A DNA stretch of 64,000 nt from Dokdonella_A sp963758365 (GCA_963758365.1 CAVWVB010000001.1:1922001-1986000); one strand, 5' to 3'. Shown: positions 35,130-44,067, counted from the stretch's first letter. The notes: generated by a model from the sequence alone, not told the origin. Translations and numbers: made by a program.

Positions 35130-36542
35130 ATGAATCGTTTGCATCGATGGCTGACCCCATTCCTCGCGTGGCCGCTGTGCTGCGCCACGTCATTCGCGGC
35201 CGATGGCGCGCTCGACCTTTCGTTCGGCGCGGGAACCGGCAAGGTCCAATTGCCGCAGGCGGGCGGCTATCAGGGCACCTGGCAGGCGACCGACGTCGCG
35301 GTGCAATCGACCGGCAAGATCATCGTGTCCGGCTGGACCGACGAAGGATTCACCAATTGCTTCGTGTTGCGCCTGAACGTCGATGGCAGCCTCGATACCG
35401 GTTTCGGTGGCGGCAACGGGTTCGTGCCCGGCTATGCGGGGTTCGGCAACTGTCGCTACACGAGCGTCGCGGTGCGCGGCGACGACCGCATCGTCGCTGC
35501 GGGCTACGGAATCGACTACAACCCGACGCCGGGTATCGTCGAGCAGTTCAGCGCCGACGGCGTGCCCGACGACACGTTCGGCGGCTTCGGCAGCGTGTTC
35601 CTGGGACCGGCCGGCGGCGACTCTGCCGTGGTCGTGAACCGGCTGGTCCTCGATGCCGCGGGCAATGCGATCGCGAGCGGCGTCTATACGCATGGCAACG
35701 GCAACAACGACATCTACGTGGCGCGTATCGTTGCCGACGGCAGCAGTGCGGTCCAGGCCAGCTACGGTTTCGCGACCCAGCCGGGCTACAGCGACATAGG
35801 CTATGACCTCGCCATCGCGGCCGACGGCAGTTACTACCTCGGCGGCACCGCGACATCCGGTGCCGGCGATCTGGATTGTGCGATCGTGCATTACCTGTTC
35901 GATGGCAATGCGCTGGTACCCGATGCGACGTTCGTCGGCACGCCGAACACAGCCGGCATCACGATCGCCGAGAACTACGGTGGCAACAACAACGACTACT
36001 GCCTCGCGCTCGCGGTGCAGCCGCCTTACGGCACGCTCGTGCTCGGCGGCCAGTCGACCGCGGTGCTCGGCATTACCTGGCAGGTTGCCGACGTGATCAC
36101 GCAGCCGGCCAGCGGGCTGCCCAACCAGCGCGTCAGCCACAGCTTCTGGTACGACCAGTCCACGCCTCCGGTTGCGGGCCAGGTCGACACGGTGAACCGC
36201 GTGCTCGTCGAGCCCTACGATTCGAAGGTGGTGCTGATCGGCTCCGGCCCGAATCACGCGTCCAATCCCGCGACCAGCACCGACTTCGGGGTACTGCGCC
36301 TGTCGGCTCCGAGCACTCCGGACACCCTGTTCGGAAGCAACGGCTTCGCGCTCTACGACGTCGGATCGAACCCCAACGCGAACCCCAACCGGGCGAGCTC
36401 GGGAGTCTTTTCCCACGGCCGCCTGATCATCGTCGGCAGCGCGCAGGACGCTCAGGTAGGCACCGACATCGCGCTCGTGCGCCTGGCCGCGTTCGACGGA
36501 ATCTTCCGCAACGGGTTCGATCCCGCGATCGCGATCGAATAG
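35130..36542 (+). CDS. Secreted delta-60 repeat protein, GFD tail
   Basis: 470 residues from ATG 35130 (CCGGGGG upstream). Signal peptide about 1-23 (ATSFAA), then repeats of the delta-60 type (GALDLSFGAGTGKV, DGSLDTGFGGGNGFV, DGVPDDTFGGFGSVF), which are propeller-like units in secreted bacterial proteins. The last residues are DGIFRNGFDPAIAIE, the same tail as in the beta-helix cluster, though this protein is 10 kb away and unrelated in its body. No transmembrane or lipobox anchor is present. Function unknown. Confidence 0.88.
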   Translation: MNRLHRWLTPFLAWPLCCATSFAADGALDLSFGAGTGKVQLPQAGGYQGTWQATDVAVQSTGKIIVSGWTDEGFTNCFVLRLNVDGSLDTGFGGGNGFVPGYAGFGNCRYTSVAVRGDDRIVAAGYGIDYNPTPGIVEQFSADGVPDDTFGGFGSVFLGPAGGDSAVVVNRLVLDAAGNAIASGVYTHGNGNNDIYVARIVADGSSAVQASYGFATQPGYSDIGYDLAIAADGSYYLGGTATSGAGDLDCAIVHYLFDGNALVPDATFVGTPNTAGITIAENYGGNNNDYCLALAVQPPYGTLVLGGQSTAVLGITWQVADVITQPASGLPNQRVSHSFWYDQSTPPVAGQVDTVNRVLVEPYDSKVVLIGSGPNHASNPATSTDFGVLRLSAPSTPDTLFGSNGFALYDVGSNPNANPNRASSGVFSHGRLIIVGSAQDAQVGTDIALVRLAAFDGIFRNGFDPAIAIE

Positions 36543-36553
36543 CGTTTCAGGAC

Positions 36554-36586
36554 AAAAAAACGGCGGCCGGTCCCTGCCGGCCGCCG
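36554..36586 (-). terminator. Rho-independent terminator of the S53 protease gene
   Basis: A perfect 10-bp stem (CGGCGGCCGG and CCGGCCGCCG, 36561-36586, loop of 6) is followed on the minus strand by seven T residues (36554-36560). It lies about 36 nt past the stop of the protease gene and also ends the space between the two convergent genes. Confidence 0.85.
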
Positions 36587-36622
36587 CGGTCGCGCCCTGC
36601 GGCGCGAATTGCTGCGCGGGAA

Positions 36623-39151
36623 CTACGGGGTGTAGCTGGGCAAGAGCGTGACACCCGAGAACGTCGCGTACGCGCGGATCCTGACGTAGTACGTGCCCGC
36701 GGTCGGTGCCGCGAACGTGCAGGTCTCGTTGTTTCCATTCAGGTACGGGCGGCAGGTGTAGCTGGTCGTGGTGGGTGCCGCGCCAAGGCGCACGTAGAGA
36801 TCGGCATCGCCGGTGCCGCCGGAAATCGAGAACGACAGGTTGGTCGCGCCCGACGGGACGACCAGCGTGTACGTCGACGTCCAGTTGTTCCTGGTCGCCG
36901 CGAGGCCGGTGACTGCCACGCCGTTCTGCAGCACCGTGCCGCCACCGCCGCCGCCGGTCGTGTAGCTTCCGGTCAGGCTGTCGCCCGAGAACGTCGCGTA
37001 GGCATAGACCATCACGTAGTAGGTGCCGGCCTGCGCGGTCGTGATGTTGCAGGTCTCGGTGTTGCCGGTTGCCCACGAACGGCAGTCATAGCTCGACGTG
37101 GTCGGCGCCGACCCGAACCTGACGTAGAGGTCGCCGTCACCGGTGCCGCCCGAGGTCACGAACTTGAGGTTCGTCGCGCCGGCCGGTACGACCATCGTAT
37201 ACATCAGCGAATGGCCGGTCGTCGCGGCGAGGCCGGTAACGGTCACGCCGTTCTGCAGCACCGTGCCGCCGCCGCCACCGCCGCTGACCGTCACCGACTG
37301 CGTCTTGGTGTTGGTCAGTCCGCCATTGTCGGTCACCGTCAGCGAAACGCTGTAGGTACCGGACGACGCGTAGGTATGGCTCGGGTTGGTTGCGGTCGAC
37401 GTACCACCGTCACCGAAGGTCCACGAACGCGATGCGATCGTGCCGTCGGGGTCGCTCGAGCTGTCGGTGAACGTCGCCACCAGCCCGTTTGTCGTGAAGC
37501 TGAAATTCGCGACCGGCGCGATGTTGCCGCCACCGCCGCCGCCGATATGGTTGATCGCGCTGCTCAGGATGATGCTGCCGCGCCCGCTCGCGAAGTCGTA
37601 GCCCGGACCTGCGGTCTCGCCGCCGTTGTTGCCCGAGGTGACGTCGTGGAAGTCGGTTGCCGGCAGCGCATAGACCAGCGGACCGGCGAAGCCGACGCTC
37701 GTGCCCTTGACTGCGATCACGCGCGCCCACATGCCTGCGAAGATCGGGGCCGACAGGCTGGTGCCGCCGATCTGCGCGGTCGAGCCGTTGACGATCACCT
37801 TCGCGCCCGAGTTCGGATCGGCGTCGAACGCGACGTCCGCGACGCCGCGCTTGGTGCCGGGAACGAGCGCATTCTGCCAGCTCGGCTTGGGTTCGAACGT
37901 GCTCGGGCTACCGCCGCTCCCGCTCCAGACCGTTTCGCTGGTCCAGGTTGTGGTCGACGCATTCAACGTCGTGCCCGCGGCCGCGATCACGTACTGCGAT
38001 GCGGCCGGCCAGCTCGGCGTGATGCCGCCGTTGCCGCATTCGTCCGCGCCGGAATCGCCGGTCGATATCGAGAACGTCTGTCCTTGCGCGACCGCCTGCG
38101 AGAAGCTCTGGTCCTGCGCAGCAGCCGAACCGTCCTGCTGCGTGTAGGTTTCGCATTCACCGAGGGAGACGTTGATGATCTTCGCCGCGTTGGCGGTCAC
38201 CACCGTGTTGATATCGGCGGTCAGGTTCGAGTTGGACAGCGTCGGGATGTTGTAGAAGATGATCTTGCCGACCTGGCCGCCGCCCATGCCGACGATGTCC
38301 TGGCTGTCGAGGTTCCACTCGTCGACGCCGCTGGTGTCGTTGCTGGTGCCGTTGGTGTTCACCGTCTGCGTGGTGACGGTGGGCAGACCGTTGTTCGAGG
38401 TGAACGTGTTGAGGTCGGTGATCGTCTGGGTCAGTTTGCCCTGGGTGATGATGCCGACGGTCACGCCGGCTGCAGTCGCCACGCCGGTGCCGCTGTAGAT
38501 CGACGAAAACTCGTTCGGATTGTGGCCGGTGACCGAATACGGCACGACCGCGTTCATCGTGTGCGGACGGTACACGTCCTGCAGGCCGATGACCGCAAGC
38601 ACGCTCGACTGCAGTGCCGCTGGCACGTGCACTGCGTCGGTGTTCGCGTAGGTTTCGCGTCCGTCCGCCGTTCGCACGCGTGCGAACGAGGTCTGAAACG
38701 CGGCCTGCGCGACGTCGGCGGTACCGTCCGCCGAGACCAGCAGGCGGTTCGGTGCGACCACGATGTTCTTGAAGCCCGCACTTGCGAGGAAATCCACGAC
38801 CGCATTGGCCTGGTCCTGGGTCGGCGCATGGTTGGCGAGGAACTCATCGCTGCTCATGTCGGCCGGAATGCCCAGCGCACGGGCCTGGCTGGCCGATGCA
38901 ATGTACTGGTCGAGGCCGGCACGATCACGCAGCCTGAGCGCGACTTCGATGTGCATCGGTTGGGTGAACGGCAACATGCCGTCGATGAAATCCCCGGCCC
39001 GCAGCGTGGTCGCGGGAGCGACCGAAGCGAGCGCGGTGTTTCCGGTTCGGGACACGGGTTGCGCGGCCTGCGCCGCGATCCCGGAAAAAGCAACGAAAGC
39101 TGCCGCAGCCAGCATCGTGCAAGGCAAACGACCTAGTGACGTGAAATTCAC
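36623..39151 (-). CDS. S53 family (sedolisin/kumamolisin-type) secreted protease with PKD and two PPC domains
   Basis: 842 residues from a GTG at 39151 (GGGGG 7 nt upstream). After the signal peptide (about 1-30, IAAQA), a pro-kumamolisin activation domain spans about 60-200. The catalytic domain shows the S53 residues: Glu278 and Asp282 (GVDEWNLDSQD), the oxyanion Asp in STGDSGADE and Ser465 in GGTSLSAP. A PKD domain (VANFSFTTNG, WTFGDGGTST, HTYASSGTYSV) and two pre-peptidase C-terminal domains (GDGDLYVRFG and GDADLYVRLG) follow, separated by poly-Gly linkers. S53 enzymes are acid-active endopeptidases made as self-cleaving precursors. No GFE tail. Has its own terminator. Confidence 0.94.
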   Translation of the reverse strand: MNFTSLGRLPCTMLAAAAFVAFSGIAAQAAQPVSRTGNTALASVAPATTLRAGDFIDGMLPFTQPMHIEVALRLRDRAGLDQYIASASQARALGIPADMSSDEFLANHAPTQDQANAVVDFLASAGFKNIVVAPNRLLVSADGTADVAQAAFQTSFARVRTADGRETYANTDAVHVPAALQSSVLAVIGLQDVYRPHTMNAVVPYSVTGHNPNEFSSIYSGTGVATAAGVTVGIITQGKLTQTITDLNTFTSNNGLPTVTTQTVNTNGTSNDTSGVDEWNLDSQDIVGMGGGQVGKIIFYNIPTLSNSNLTADINTVVTANAAKIINVSLGECETYTQQDGSAAAQDQSFSQAVAQGQTFSISTGDSGADECGNGGITPSWPAASQYVIAAAGTTLNASTTTWTSETVWSGSGGSPSTFEPKPSWQNALVPGTKRGVADVAFDADPNSGAKVIVNGSTAQIGGTSLSAPIFAGMWARVIAVKGTSVGFAGPLVYALPATDFHDVTSGNNGGETAGPGYDFASGRGSIILSSAINHIGGGGGGNIAPVANFSFTTNGLVATFTDSSSDPDGTIASRSWTFGDGGTSTATNPSHTYASSGTYSVSLTVTDNGGLTNTKTQSVTVSGGGGGGTVLQNGVTVTGLAATTGHSLMYTMVVPAGATNLKFVTSGGTGDGDLYVRFGSAPTTSSYDCRSWATGNTETCNITTAQAGTYYVMVYAYATFSGDSLTGSYTTGGGGGGTVLQNGVAVTGLAATRNNWTSTYTLVVPSGATNLSFSISGGTGDADLYVRLGAAPTTTSYTCRPYLNGNNETCTFAAPTAGTYYVRIRAYATFSGVTLLPSYTP

Positions 39152-39180
39152 TTGAACCCCCAGCGTAGGATGGTTGAAAT

Positions 39181-39345
39181 ACCGCGGAAGACCATCCGCG
39201 GATTCTTTGCGAAATCCTTTCGCGTACCCGGCCGCGTCAGGCAGGCAGTCGGACCAGTTGCGACCGGGCTGCCGGCTCTTGGGTGCGACGGAGGCCGGCT
39301 TTGCGCCGGCTCCGCGGGTGCCATTCCCCGCGATGCACCGCGGAG
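39181..39345 (-). other. Structured leader-like region upstream of the S53 protease gene
   Basis: Four inverted repeats lie 30-195 nt before the protease start: 39182-39201 (7-bp arms CCGCGGA/TCCGCGG), 39200-39217 (GGATT/AATCC), 39290-39313 (CCGGC-TTTGC-GCCGG with a GGAG/CTCC extension) and 39310-39345 (8-bp CTCCGCGG/CCGCGGAG plus a TGC/GCA pair). The last two compete for bases 39310-39313, as alternative structures of a switch would. No known riboswitch core is recognised. The rest of the 519-bp gap (39152-39670), which includes a run of nine A, holds no gene. Confidence 0.35.
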
Positions 39346-39670
39346 AGGTGGCGCACGTTAGCACTGCGACAATTTGCCGCATAGCCGGATCCGAGAAGTG
39401 CATCACAAAAAAAAATCTGAATGGAACGGCGTCGTGCTGCAGTGCACTATGGAGGGCCGGCACCGCCGTGGAGCGGGGTCCTCCCGAACCTCAGGCGCGT
39501 CGCTTTCTGCTCGCGTTTGGGGAAGCCGAAATTCGGCGCGATACGAGTGCGGCAGAGCCGCAATACCTTGCTGGTTCCGATCCCGCGGCGCTGGTGGAAT
39601 CGCAAACGACTCCATCGAGTGGCAGTGACGTCAGCACCCAGCGCTCGAGCGTGACCACGCCGCCGAACAC

Positions 39671-41125
39671 CTATGCCGTCTGCAATTGCAGAAGCGAGCG
39701 TGCCGACGCGAGTGTCGCGATACCGCGGCTGGGGGGCCCGGCGCAAGCGACATAGCCATCGGGTCTCACCAGGATCACACCGGTCTGCCGCATGAACCGG
39801 AATTCGACGTCCTCGGCGAACGATCCGGCAAGCTGTCGAGCGGCCTCGACGATCGGGGGCTCCGCGTCACTGCCGACCAGCAGCAGGAAGCGGTCCAGTA
39901 TGCCCTTGCCGCCGCGCATGGAATCATCGATGTAACGCGCACCGGAGCCATCGACAATCGGACTGCCCCGATAGGCAATGCCGAGTTCGGAAAGCCGCTG
40001 CACGAACGCGCGTTGAAACGGCGCCAGGCGCGACACGATCGGAATCATGGTGTCGCGCAATGCCTGGGCGAACCTATTGGGAGTTCCCATGGCGCGGGTC
40101 AGGAAGTCCGTAGTCTCGATAACGTGCTTGATCACCGGAAGCCGTTCGGCATCATAACTGTCGAGCAGGCGCTCGTTGCCATGCCCGCGCAGGACCTGAC
40201 CGAGCTTCCAGGCCAGATTCCAGGCATCGTGCAGTCCGGTGTTCATGCCCTGACCGCCAAACGGGCTGTGAATGTGCGCCGCATCACCTGCGAGGAACAT
40301 GCGCCCCACGCGCAACTGCGCGACATGGCGGTGATGAATATGGAAATAGCTGCTCCAGTGCAAGGCCTGCGCCTCGATTCCGCTCGGCGCGCGCTCAGTC
40401 AGCAGCTTCTGCACCAGGTCCAGCGATGGTGCGTTTCCTTCCACGTTCTGCACCGTCGCGACGATGCGTCGACGCGTCGGGCTCATCGGGAAGATCGCTA
40501 GCGGGCCGAATGCGCTTGGGCACAACTGGAGCTGGTCGGCGGGAAGGATTTCGTTGCTCTTGATGTCGGCCAGCAGGAACAGATCGTGATATTGCGCCCC
40601 CTCGAACGGCAGGTTCAACAGGTGCCGAACCGCGCTGTGCGCGCCATCGCAGCCGACGACGAAGGCAGCAGTGAGTTGCTCCTTGCCGCGACCTTTGCGC
40701 TCCAGCGTCACGCGCACGTGGTCGTCGTGAGCGATAGCGGAAATGAATGACGTCTCGTACTCGATGACGCCGCCCTTGTGCGCTAGCTGATCCACGAGCA
40801 GCCGTTCGGTCAGGTTCTGCGGCACCATCGCGATGAACGGATAGGGGCTTTCCGCGGGCGCGAACGGCATTTGTGCCAGCGTGCGACCATGCGCGACGAC
40901 GGCCACCGAGGTGACACGGTTGGCGGCTTCCAGGAACGGCGCGACGACGCCAGCCATGTCGAAGATCTCCAGCGTGCGCGGAAAAATCGCGAGCGCCTTG
41001 GAGTGTTCGGACTGCGTCGCGCGCGTCTCCACACATCGCCACCTCAGTCCGCGGCGCGCACATTCATTGGCGAGGAACAGGCCGACCGGCCCGGCGCCTA
41101 CGATCAATACGTCGGTATCCAACAT
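39671..41125 (-). CDS. FAD-dependent aromatic-ring monooxygenase (class A flavoprotein type)
   Basis: 484 residues from ATG 41125 (GAGGG about 9 nt upstream). Dinucleotide fold VLIVGAGPVGLFLANE at the start, DG motif VVGCDGAHSAVR, and GD motif FLAGDAAHIHSPFGGQGMNTG complete the FAD-binding set of the PHBH/PheA superfamily. A thioredoxin-like C-terminal part (VILVRPDGYVACAG) is typical of phenol-hydroxylase-like members. The frame continues upstream without a stop through an ABM-like segment (41126-41488). Probably hydroxylates an aromatic substrate using NAD(P)H and oxygen. Last gene of the operon running from 46001. Confidence 0.9.
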   Translation of the reverse strand: MLDTDVLIVGAGPVGLFLANECARRGLRWRCVETRATQSEHSKALAIFPRTLEIFDMAGVVAPFLEAANRVTSVAVVAHGRTLAQMPFAPAESPYPFIAMVPQNLTERLLVDQLAHKGGVIEYETSFISAIAHDDHVRVTLERKGRGKEQLTAAFVVGCDGAHSAVRHLLNLPFEGAQYHDLFLLADIKSNEILPADQLQLCPSAFGPLAIFPMSPTRRRIVATVQNVEGNAPSLDLVQKLLTERAPSGIEAQALHWSSYFHIHHRHVAQLRVGRMFLAGDAAHIHSPFGGQGMNTGLHDAWNLAWKLGQVLRGHGNERLLDSYDAERLPVIKHVIETTDFLTRAMGTPNRFAQALRDTMIPIVSRLAPFQRAFVQRLSELGIAYRGSPIVDGSGARYIDDSMRGGKGILDRFLLLVGSDAEPPIVEAARQLAGSFAEDVEFRFMRQTGVILVRPDGYVACAGPPSRGIATLASARSLLQLQTA

Positions 41126-41488
41126 TTCGATCACCCTCATGTCGCCCCGAGCCATCGCCCCGGGGCAGATGTCATGCTCAGCCGACGCTCGCTCCGCCCC
41201 GATCCGCACTTCGTAGTGCTGCGACTTCGCGTCGAATCGGCGGAGAATCGCCTGCGCCTCCGGCGGCACCACTGCGATTTCGTAGTCCTCTCCGGCGAAG
41301 GCGCGTACCGATTCGAGTGTGTCGAACCCCATGATCGTTACGAACCCGACCTCGCCGCCCACGGCGCGGGGCAGCAGTTGAATGCTTTGCAACCCTGTGA
41401 TCCTGCGGTTCCTGATGCCCGCGAAAACCTCGTCGCGCAGCAGCGTCTCGTAGGAGTCGGCGGGATTCTCCTGTAGCTGGTTGGACGG
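41126..41488 (-). pseudogene. ABM-like domain, no start codon, in frame between two FAD monooxygenase genes
   Basis: Directly after the TGA of the upstream gene (41489-41491) and in the same frame, about 120 codons encode an antibiotic-biosynthesis-monooxygenase-like domain: NPADSYETLLRDEVFAGIR, GFVTIMGFDTLESVRAFAGE, YEIAVVPPEAQ and FDAKSQHYEV. The usual first strand and a start codon are missing, though a TTG (41392) exists inside. The frame then runs into the downstream monooxygenase. It is either a 5'-truncated relic, an N-terminal extension of that enzyme, or the result of a mutation that created the TGA. Domain identity is moderately sure. Confidence 0.55.
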
Positions 41489-42691
41489 TCACCGGAATCG
41501 GTAATCCGGGAGTTCGATATCGTCTCGTACGGCGCGGCCAATCAGTGCGTTTGCAATGAATGGAATCCGCAGCAGGCAACTGATCTTGTCTCGGAACATG
41601 ACGCCAAAAGTGCTCTTCGGTGCAAAAGAAGAAGCAAATTTCGCCGCCGCCTCCTGCTTGTGCTGCAGGAAAGGCAGCATGCGGTCCTGCCAGCGGGTAA
41701 AAGCAAGGCCATGGTCGCCTTCGCACACCCGGAGTTCGCCGGCGAGCGTGTAGGCTTCGGCCATCGCAAGTCCGGTCCCCTCGCCGGCCAGCAGCGACAC
41801 GCAGGCTGCGGCGTCGCCGATCAGGGTCGTGCGGCCGCATGACCAGCGATCCATGCGGATCTGGCTGACACGATCGAAATAGATCTCGTCGGCGTGCTCC
41901 ATCTCGGCGAGGATCCGCGGAGCCTCCCAGCCAACTCCGGCGAACACGTCCCTGAGCATCGACTTGTGCGCATGTCCGTTCGATGCAGCCTGTGGATCCG
42001 GGTATTCAGTACCCAGGTATTCATCGCGGAACACGAACAGGAAGAGTGTCCGGTCATCGCGCATGGACAAGCGCATGATCTGTCTTCCCGCGACCGCGTG
42101 ACTGACCACGATGAGTTCATCGCGCGGCCGGTAGCCTGCGAGTTCGAACGCGGCGACGTGATAGCCGAGCGGAACCTCGAACTGCGCTTGTGGCCCGAAT
42201 GCAAGCTTGCGCACGCGCGAATGCAGCCCGTCGGCACCGACCACCAGGTCGACCTCGCGCGCGGGAGCGTGATCGAAACCGACCCGCACGCAATGACCCC
42301 TGTCCTCGATGCTCGCGACCGAGTCATCGAAGATCGTCTCGACCTTGCCGTCCAGTGCGGCGTAGATCGTGGCTGCGAGGTCGGAACGCCGCAACTGGGT
42401 GTAACGACCATGGGTCATGCGGTCGAAGACGTCGATCGGGAATCCGCCCCTGCGGCGACCGTCCGCGGCCACGTAGCGCATTTCCCTGACCTGGTATCCC
42501 AGTTCGCGGATGCGCGGGATCAGTCCCATCTTCTCGGCGATGTCGTAGCCGATGCCCCAGAAGTCAATTGCGTACCCGCTGCTGCGAAGGCCGTGCGACC
42601 GTTCGATCAGCAGCACCTCGTGCCCGGACCTGCTCAGCCACCAGGCGAGTGTCGGACCGGCGATACCGGCGCCATTGATCGCGATTTTCAT
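41489..42691 (-). CDS. FAD-dependent monooxygenase (PHBH fold)
   Basis: 400 residues from ATG 42691 with GAGGG 6 nt upstream. MKIAINGAGIAGPTLAWWL is the FAD-binding start, VVGADGLHSRVR the DG motif and LIGDAAACVSLLAGEGTG the GD motif. About 400 residues is the normal length for single-component hydroxylases of the PHBH/TetX group. The hydrophobic stretch near the C-terminus (ISCLLRIPFIANALIG) could touch the membrane. Second flavin monooxygenase of the operon, downstream of the reductase at 42806 by 114 nt. Substrate unknown. Confidence 0.9.
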   Translation of the reverse strand: MKIAINGAGIAGPTLAWWLSRSGHEVLLIERSHGLRSSGYAIDFWGIGYDIAEKMGLIPRIRELGYQVREMRYVAADGRRRGGFPIDVFDRMTHGRYTQLRRSDLAATIYAALDGKVETIFDDSVASIEDRGHCVRVGFDHAPAREVDLVVGADGLHSRVRKLAFGPQAQFEVPLGYHVAAFELAGYRPRDELIVVSHAVAGRQIMRLSMRDDRTLFLFVFRDEYLGTEYPDPQAASNGHAHKSMLRDVFAGVGWEAPRILAEMEHADEIYFDRVSQIRMDRWSCGRTTLIGDAAACVSLLAGEGTGLAMAEAYTLAGELRVCEGDHGLAFTRWQDRMLPFLQHKQEAAAKFASSFAPKSTFGVMFRDKISCLLRIPFIANALIGRAVRDDIELPDYRFR

Positions 42692-42805
42692 GTGCGCCCT
42701 CGGTGTCCGGCGATCGAATGGGAGCAGCGCGTTGCGGATCTTCGCGCGCAACCCGCCGAAGATGGAGTGCCGGATATGCCTGCGCTGACCGCCGCGTGAC
42801 CCGCC

Positions 42806-43561
42806 TTACGCACTCTCATGCCGGCCCGCCTCGCGGATGCGGAAAGCCGGCACCCATCCGAGATCTCTTCGCGCGCTTTCGCAACTCACCTCGATGTCTG
42901 TTTCGGCGATGTTGTAGGCACCGGGTTTGCCTCTGACGATCGCGAGCAATGCGGCCTGCGCCGCTGCATCGACATGCACGCACAGTGGATCGTCCGTTGC
43001 AGCGTCGCGGCCAGTGCCCGGCCCATATAACCGGCCGTAGCGCAGCGCGATGCCCTCCAGATCCGCGTGATCGAGGACGGCGTGCTCGAGCGCGGCGACA
43101 CCTCCCACCGTAATGGAACGCGGCGCCGCCGCAGCAAGGTCCAGCGGATCGGATTCGGCATGCGGAAGATTCCCCGGCGCATATGCCCAGGCGATGCTTT
43201 GTGCGATCAATCTATGCGCTCCCGCGGTCGCCGCCGCCGCGACGAGATTGCGCGTGCCTTCGCCGCGAATGCGTGCATTGCGTCGAAGAGCCTCATCCAT
43301 CCGTGCAGGGTCGATGCGAACCGGCAGGTCGGTGAGCTGATGGATCACGATATCCGGGCGGGCACGCACGACGGCACTGGACAGCGCCTCGGCGTCGAAG
43401 ACGTCGACGATGACCGGAGCGACACCGATCGCGTTCAGGCTTTCAACCCTGCTTGCCGAGCGCGTGGTGCCGGTGACCGAATACCCGCCCTCGACAAGCA
43501 GTCGTGCCAGCCGCCGTCCGATTGCGCCTGCCGCGCCGGCGAGAAAGACTCTCCGGCTCAT
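42806..43561 (-). CDS. NAD(P)-dependent epimerase/reductase (extended SDR-like)
   Basis: 251 residues with the Rossmann motif VFLAGAAGAIGRRLARLL at the N-terminus, DVFDAEALSSAV, an AWAYAPG block in place of the usual YxxxK, and a C-terminal YNIAETD region. It belongs with the NAD-dependent epimerase/dehydratase superfamily; the missing YxxxK makes a classic epimerase reaction doubtful, and it may act as a reductase or NmrA-like binding protein. Its start overlaps the stop of the SnoaL-like gene by 4 nt. Confidence 0.85.
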   Translation of the reverse strand: MSRRVFLAGAAGAIGRRLARLLVEGGYSVTGTTRSASRVESLNAIGVAPVIVDVFDAEALSSAVVRARPDIVIHQLTDLPVRIDPARMDEALRRNARIRGEGTRNLVAAAATAGAHRLIAQSIAWAYAPGNLPHAESDPLDLAAAAPRSITVGGVAALEHAVLDHADLEGIALRYGRLYGPGTGRDAATDDPLCVHVDAAAQAALLAIVRGKPGAYNIAETDIEVSCESARRDLGWVPAFRIREAGRHESA

Positions 43562-44067
43562 GACGCGCGCCCCGCCGAAGTGCGCGCCGTGGCATCCGCT
43601 TGCGGAAACAGCACGGCAGGATCGCCGTCGAACCTGACATTGCGGAACGTCATCTCGTCGATCGTCCAGCGACGCCCCGCACGCGAAAGCCCGATGTTCG
43701 GGATGTGCTTCAGCACCAAGTAGCGGCGATGATCGCCCTTCGGCAGATGCTGTGCCTCGATCAGTGCGGATGTGGCAGCCGTCTTGCCGTCGTAGGCGAA
43801 GACGCGCACGTTCGTGATCGTGTGCGTGGTATCGAGGCTGTTCGTCGCGACAAGAATCGTGTCGGTGATCCCCTGCCGTCCCTCGAATACCGGAATCGCC
43901 GCACCGAGCCGCTGCGCGGGGTGCGTGAAATCGAGCGTCGCATCGGCGGAAAACGCGGACGCGAAGATCTCGCGGTCATCGATGTCCTGCCCCGCTGCAA
44001 AGCGATACAACGCATCGACGATTTCGATGCGATCGGCAGCTGGCACGTCTGGATGCTGCTCAGCCAT
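43558..44067 (-). CDS. SnoaL-like/NTF2-fold protein
   Basis: 169 residues. The pattern DRIEIVDALYRFAAGQDIDD, ASAFSADATLDFTHP, VFEGRQGITDTI and TSALIEAQHLP is that of the SnoaL-like (nuclear transport factor 2) fold, a small cone-shaped barrel used by cyclases, hydratases and dehydratases of polyketide and aromatic degradation pathways. The active residue cannot be assigned. It overlaps the decarboxylase-like gene at 44060 by 8 nt and the reductase at 43558-43561 by 4 nt. Confidence 0.85.
   Translation of the reverse strand: MAEQHPDVPAADRIEIVDALYRFAAGQDIDDREIFASAFSADATLDFTHPAQRLGAAIPVFEGRQGITDTILVATNSLDTTHTITNVRVFAYDGKTAATSALIEAQHLPKGDHRRYLVLKHIPNIGLSRAGRRWTIDEMTFRNVRFDGDPAVLFPQADATARTSAGRAS

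Noticed and set aside
36700..37330. Direct repeats resembling a CRISPR-like array
   Set aside because: They are the two homologous PPC domains and glycine linkers of the S53 protease, in frame and too long and uneven for spacers.
35876..39136. A 1086-codon plus-strand frame across the S53 protease
   Set aside because: The protease has complete catalytic residues, domains and a terminator on the minus strand; the other frame is a shadow of its repeats.
39280..39345. c-di-GMP-I (GEMM) riboswitch upstream of the S53 gene
   Set aside because: Only the GCAAAGCC string and adjacent helices are suggestive; the GAAA tetraloop, its receptor and the conserved second half are not evident by eye.
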